From JACVRX01 sp035697245 (GTDB lineage: Bacteria; Actinomycetota; Actinomycetes; Jiangellales; Jiangellaceae): DNA of 12,894 nucleotides. Shown here in pieces: positions 12,646-12,894 of this stretch. The notes under the pieces are model-generated. The model was not told the DNA's origin. It made no database searches and saw only the letters and a program-made list of their open reading frames with translations. Every line of letters begins with the position of its first letter. Positions within the stretch are counted from its first letter, which is position 1. Made by a program: the position numbers and the translations under genes. The stretch is taken from assembly GCA_035697245.1 (NCBI GenBank), contig DASSDH010000113.1, positions 1 through 12,894 of the forward strand, in the 5' to 3' direction.

Positions 12646-12894
12646 ATGCGCTGGTTCCGGCTGCTGCTCTGGCCGGCGGGCGCTGTACTCGGCATCGCCG
12701 CCGAATGGATCTTCTTCGGCTGGGGCGACCCGCGCCACTGGATACCCGACATCATCACCGGCTGGACCCTGATCGCCTGCGGGCTAATCGCGTGGTCGCG
12801 GCGCCCAGACAGCCGAAGTGGCGCTCTCATGGCTGCGACCGGCTTCTGCTGGTTCTTCGGGAATTTCGCCACCACCGAGGTCGCCCCCGTGGAC
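12646..12894 (+). CDS. Putative membrane sensor histidine kinase, N-terminal fragment
   Basis: Eighty-three codons are open to the window end. Three hydrophobic segments are visible: about residues 5-25 (FRLLLWPAGAVLGIAAEWIFF), 34-49 (IITGWTLIACGLIAWS) and 56-70 (ALMAATGFCWFFGNF). A basic loop, SRRPDSRSG, joins the last two. I recall GW-T-x-x-CGL-x-AW-RRP and ATGF-WF-G patterns from membrane sensor regions of actinobacterial histidine kinases, but no kinase motif (H-box, N-box) lies within the window. The call therefore rests on this resemblance and on the position 8 bp after a receiver protein. No ribosome site is evident; translation may be coupled to the upstream gene. It could instead be another kind of membrane protein. 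Confidence 0.6.
   Translation, partial: MRWFRLLLWPAGAVLGIAAEWIFFGWGDPRHWIPDIITGWTLIACGLIAWSRRPDSRSGALMAATGFCWFFGNFATTEVAPVD

Overview
The window is high-GC DNA with closely packed genes, GTG starts, and the gene order ftsY, amtB, glnK, glnD. That order is characteristic of actinobacteria such as Streptomyces and Mycobacterium, so the source is most likely an actinobacterium. The genus cannot be fixed from this sequence. No tRNA, rRNA, CRISPR array, insertion sequence or phage gene was seen. No stretch longer than about 170 bases lacks a gene.

Layout. (1) Bases 1-2407: a PfkB-family sugar kinase on the minus strand, cut by the window start, diverges across 67 bp from a plus-strand family 4 glycosidase (6-phospho-glycosidase type, NAD and metal dependent). 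Together they look like part of a sugar-catabolism locus that continues to the left. (2) Bases 2511-3948: a small one-helix membrane protein of unknown function, then ftsY, the signal recognition particle receptor. (3) Bases 3949-8181: a nitrogen operon made of the ammonium channel AmtB, its PII regulator GlnK (ATGA overlap) and GlnD, which modifies GlnK. Two sites resembling the binding motif of the actinobacterial nitrogen regulator GlnR lie 31 bp apart upstream of amtB. (4) Bases 8329-11019: a two-gene unit. The first gene encodes a membrane-anchored fusion of a solute-binding-protein-like domain and a von Willebrand A domain with an intact metal site. The second encodes a two-helix membrane protein with a long cytoplasmic coiled coil. 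A strong 14-bp hairpin terminator ends the unit. (5) Bases 11130-12894: on the minus strand, a secreted TolB-like beta-propeller with six cysteines. Diverging from it are a receiver-only response regulator and the start of a membrane protein that looks like a sensor kinase, cut by the window end.

The central block links membrane protein targeting (FtsY) with nitrogen sensing (AmtB-GlnK-GlnD) in the usual actinobacterial order. Its usual flanks are absent: smc does not precede ftsY, and ffh does not follow glnD. The least understood part of the window is the solute-binding/VWA protein with its coiled-coil partner, which sits where ffh would be expected. It is the best candidate here for an undescribed system, though homologues of the fusion are known in actinobacteria as uncharacterised proteins.
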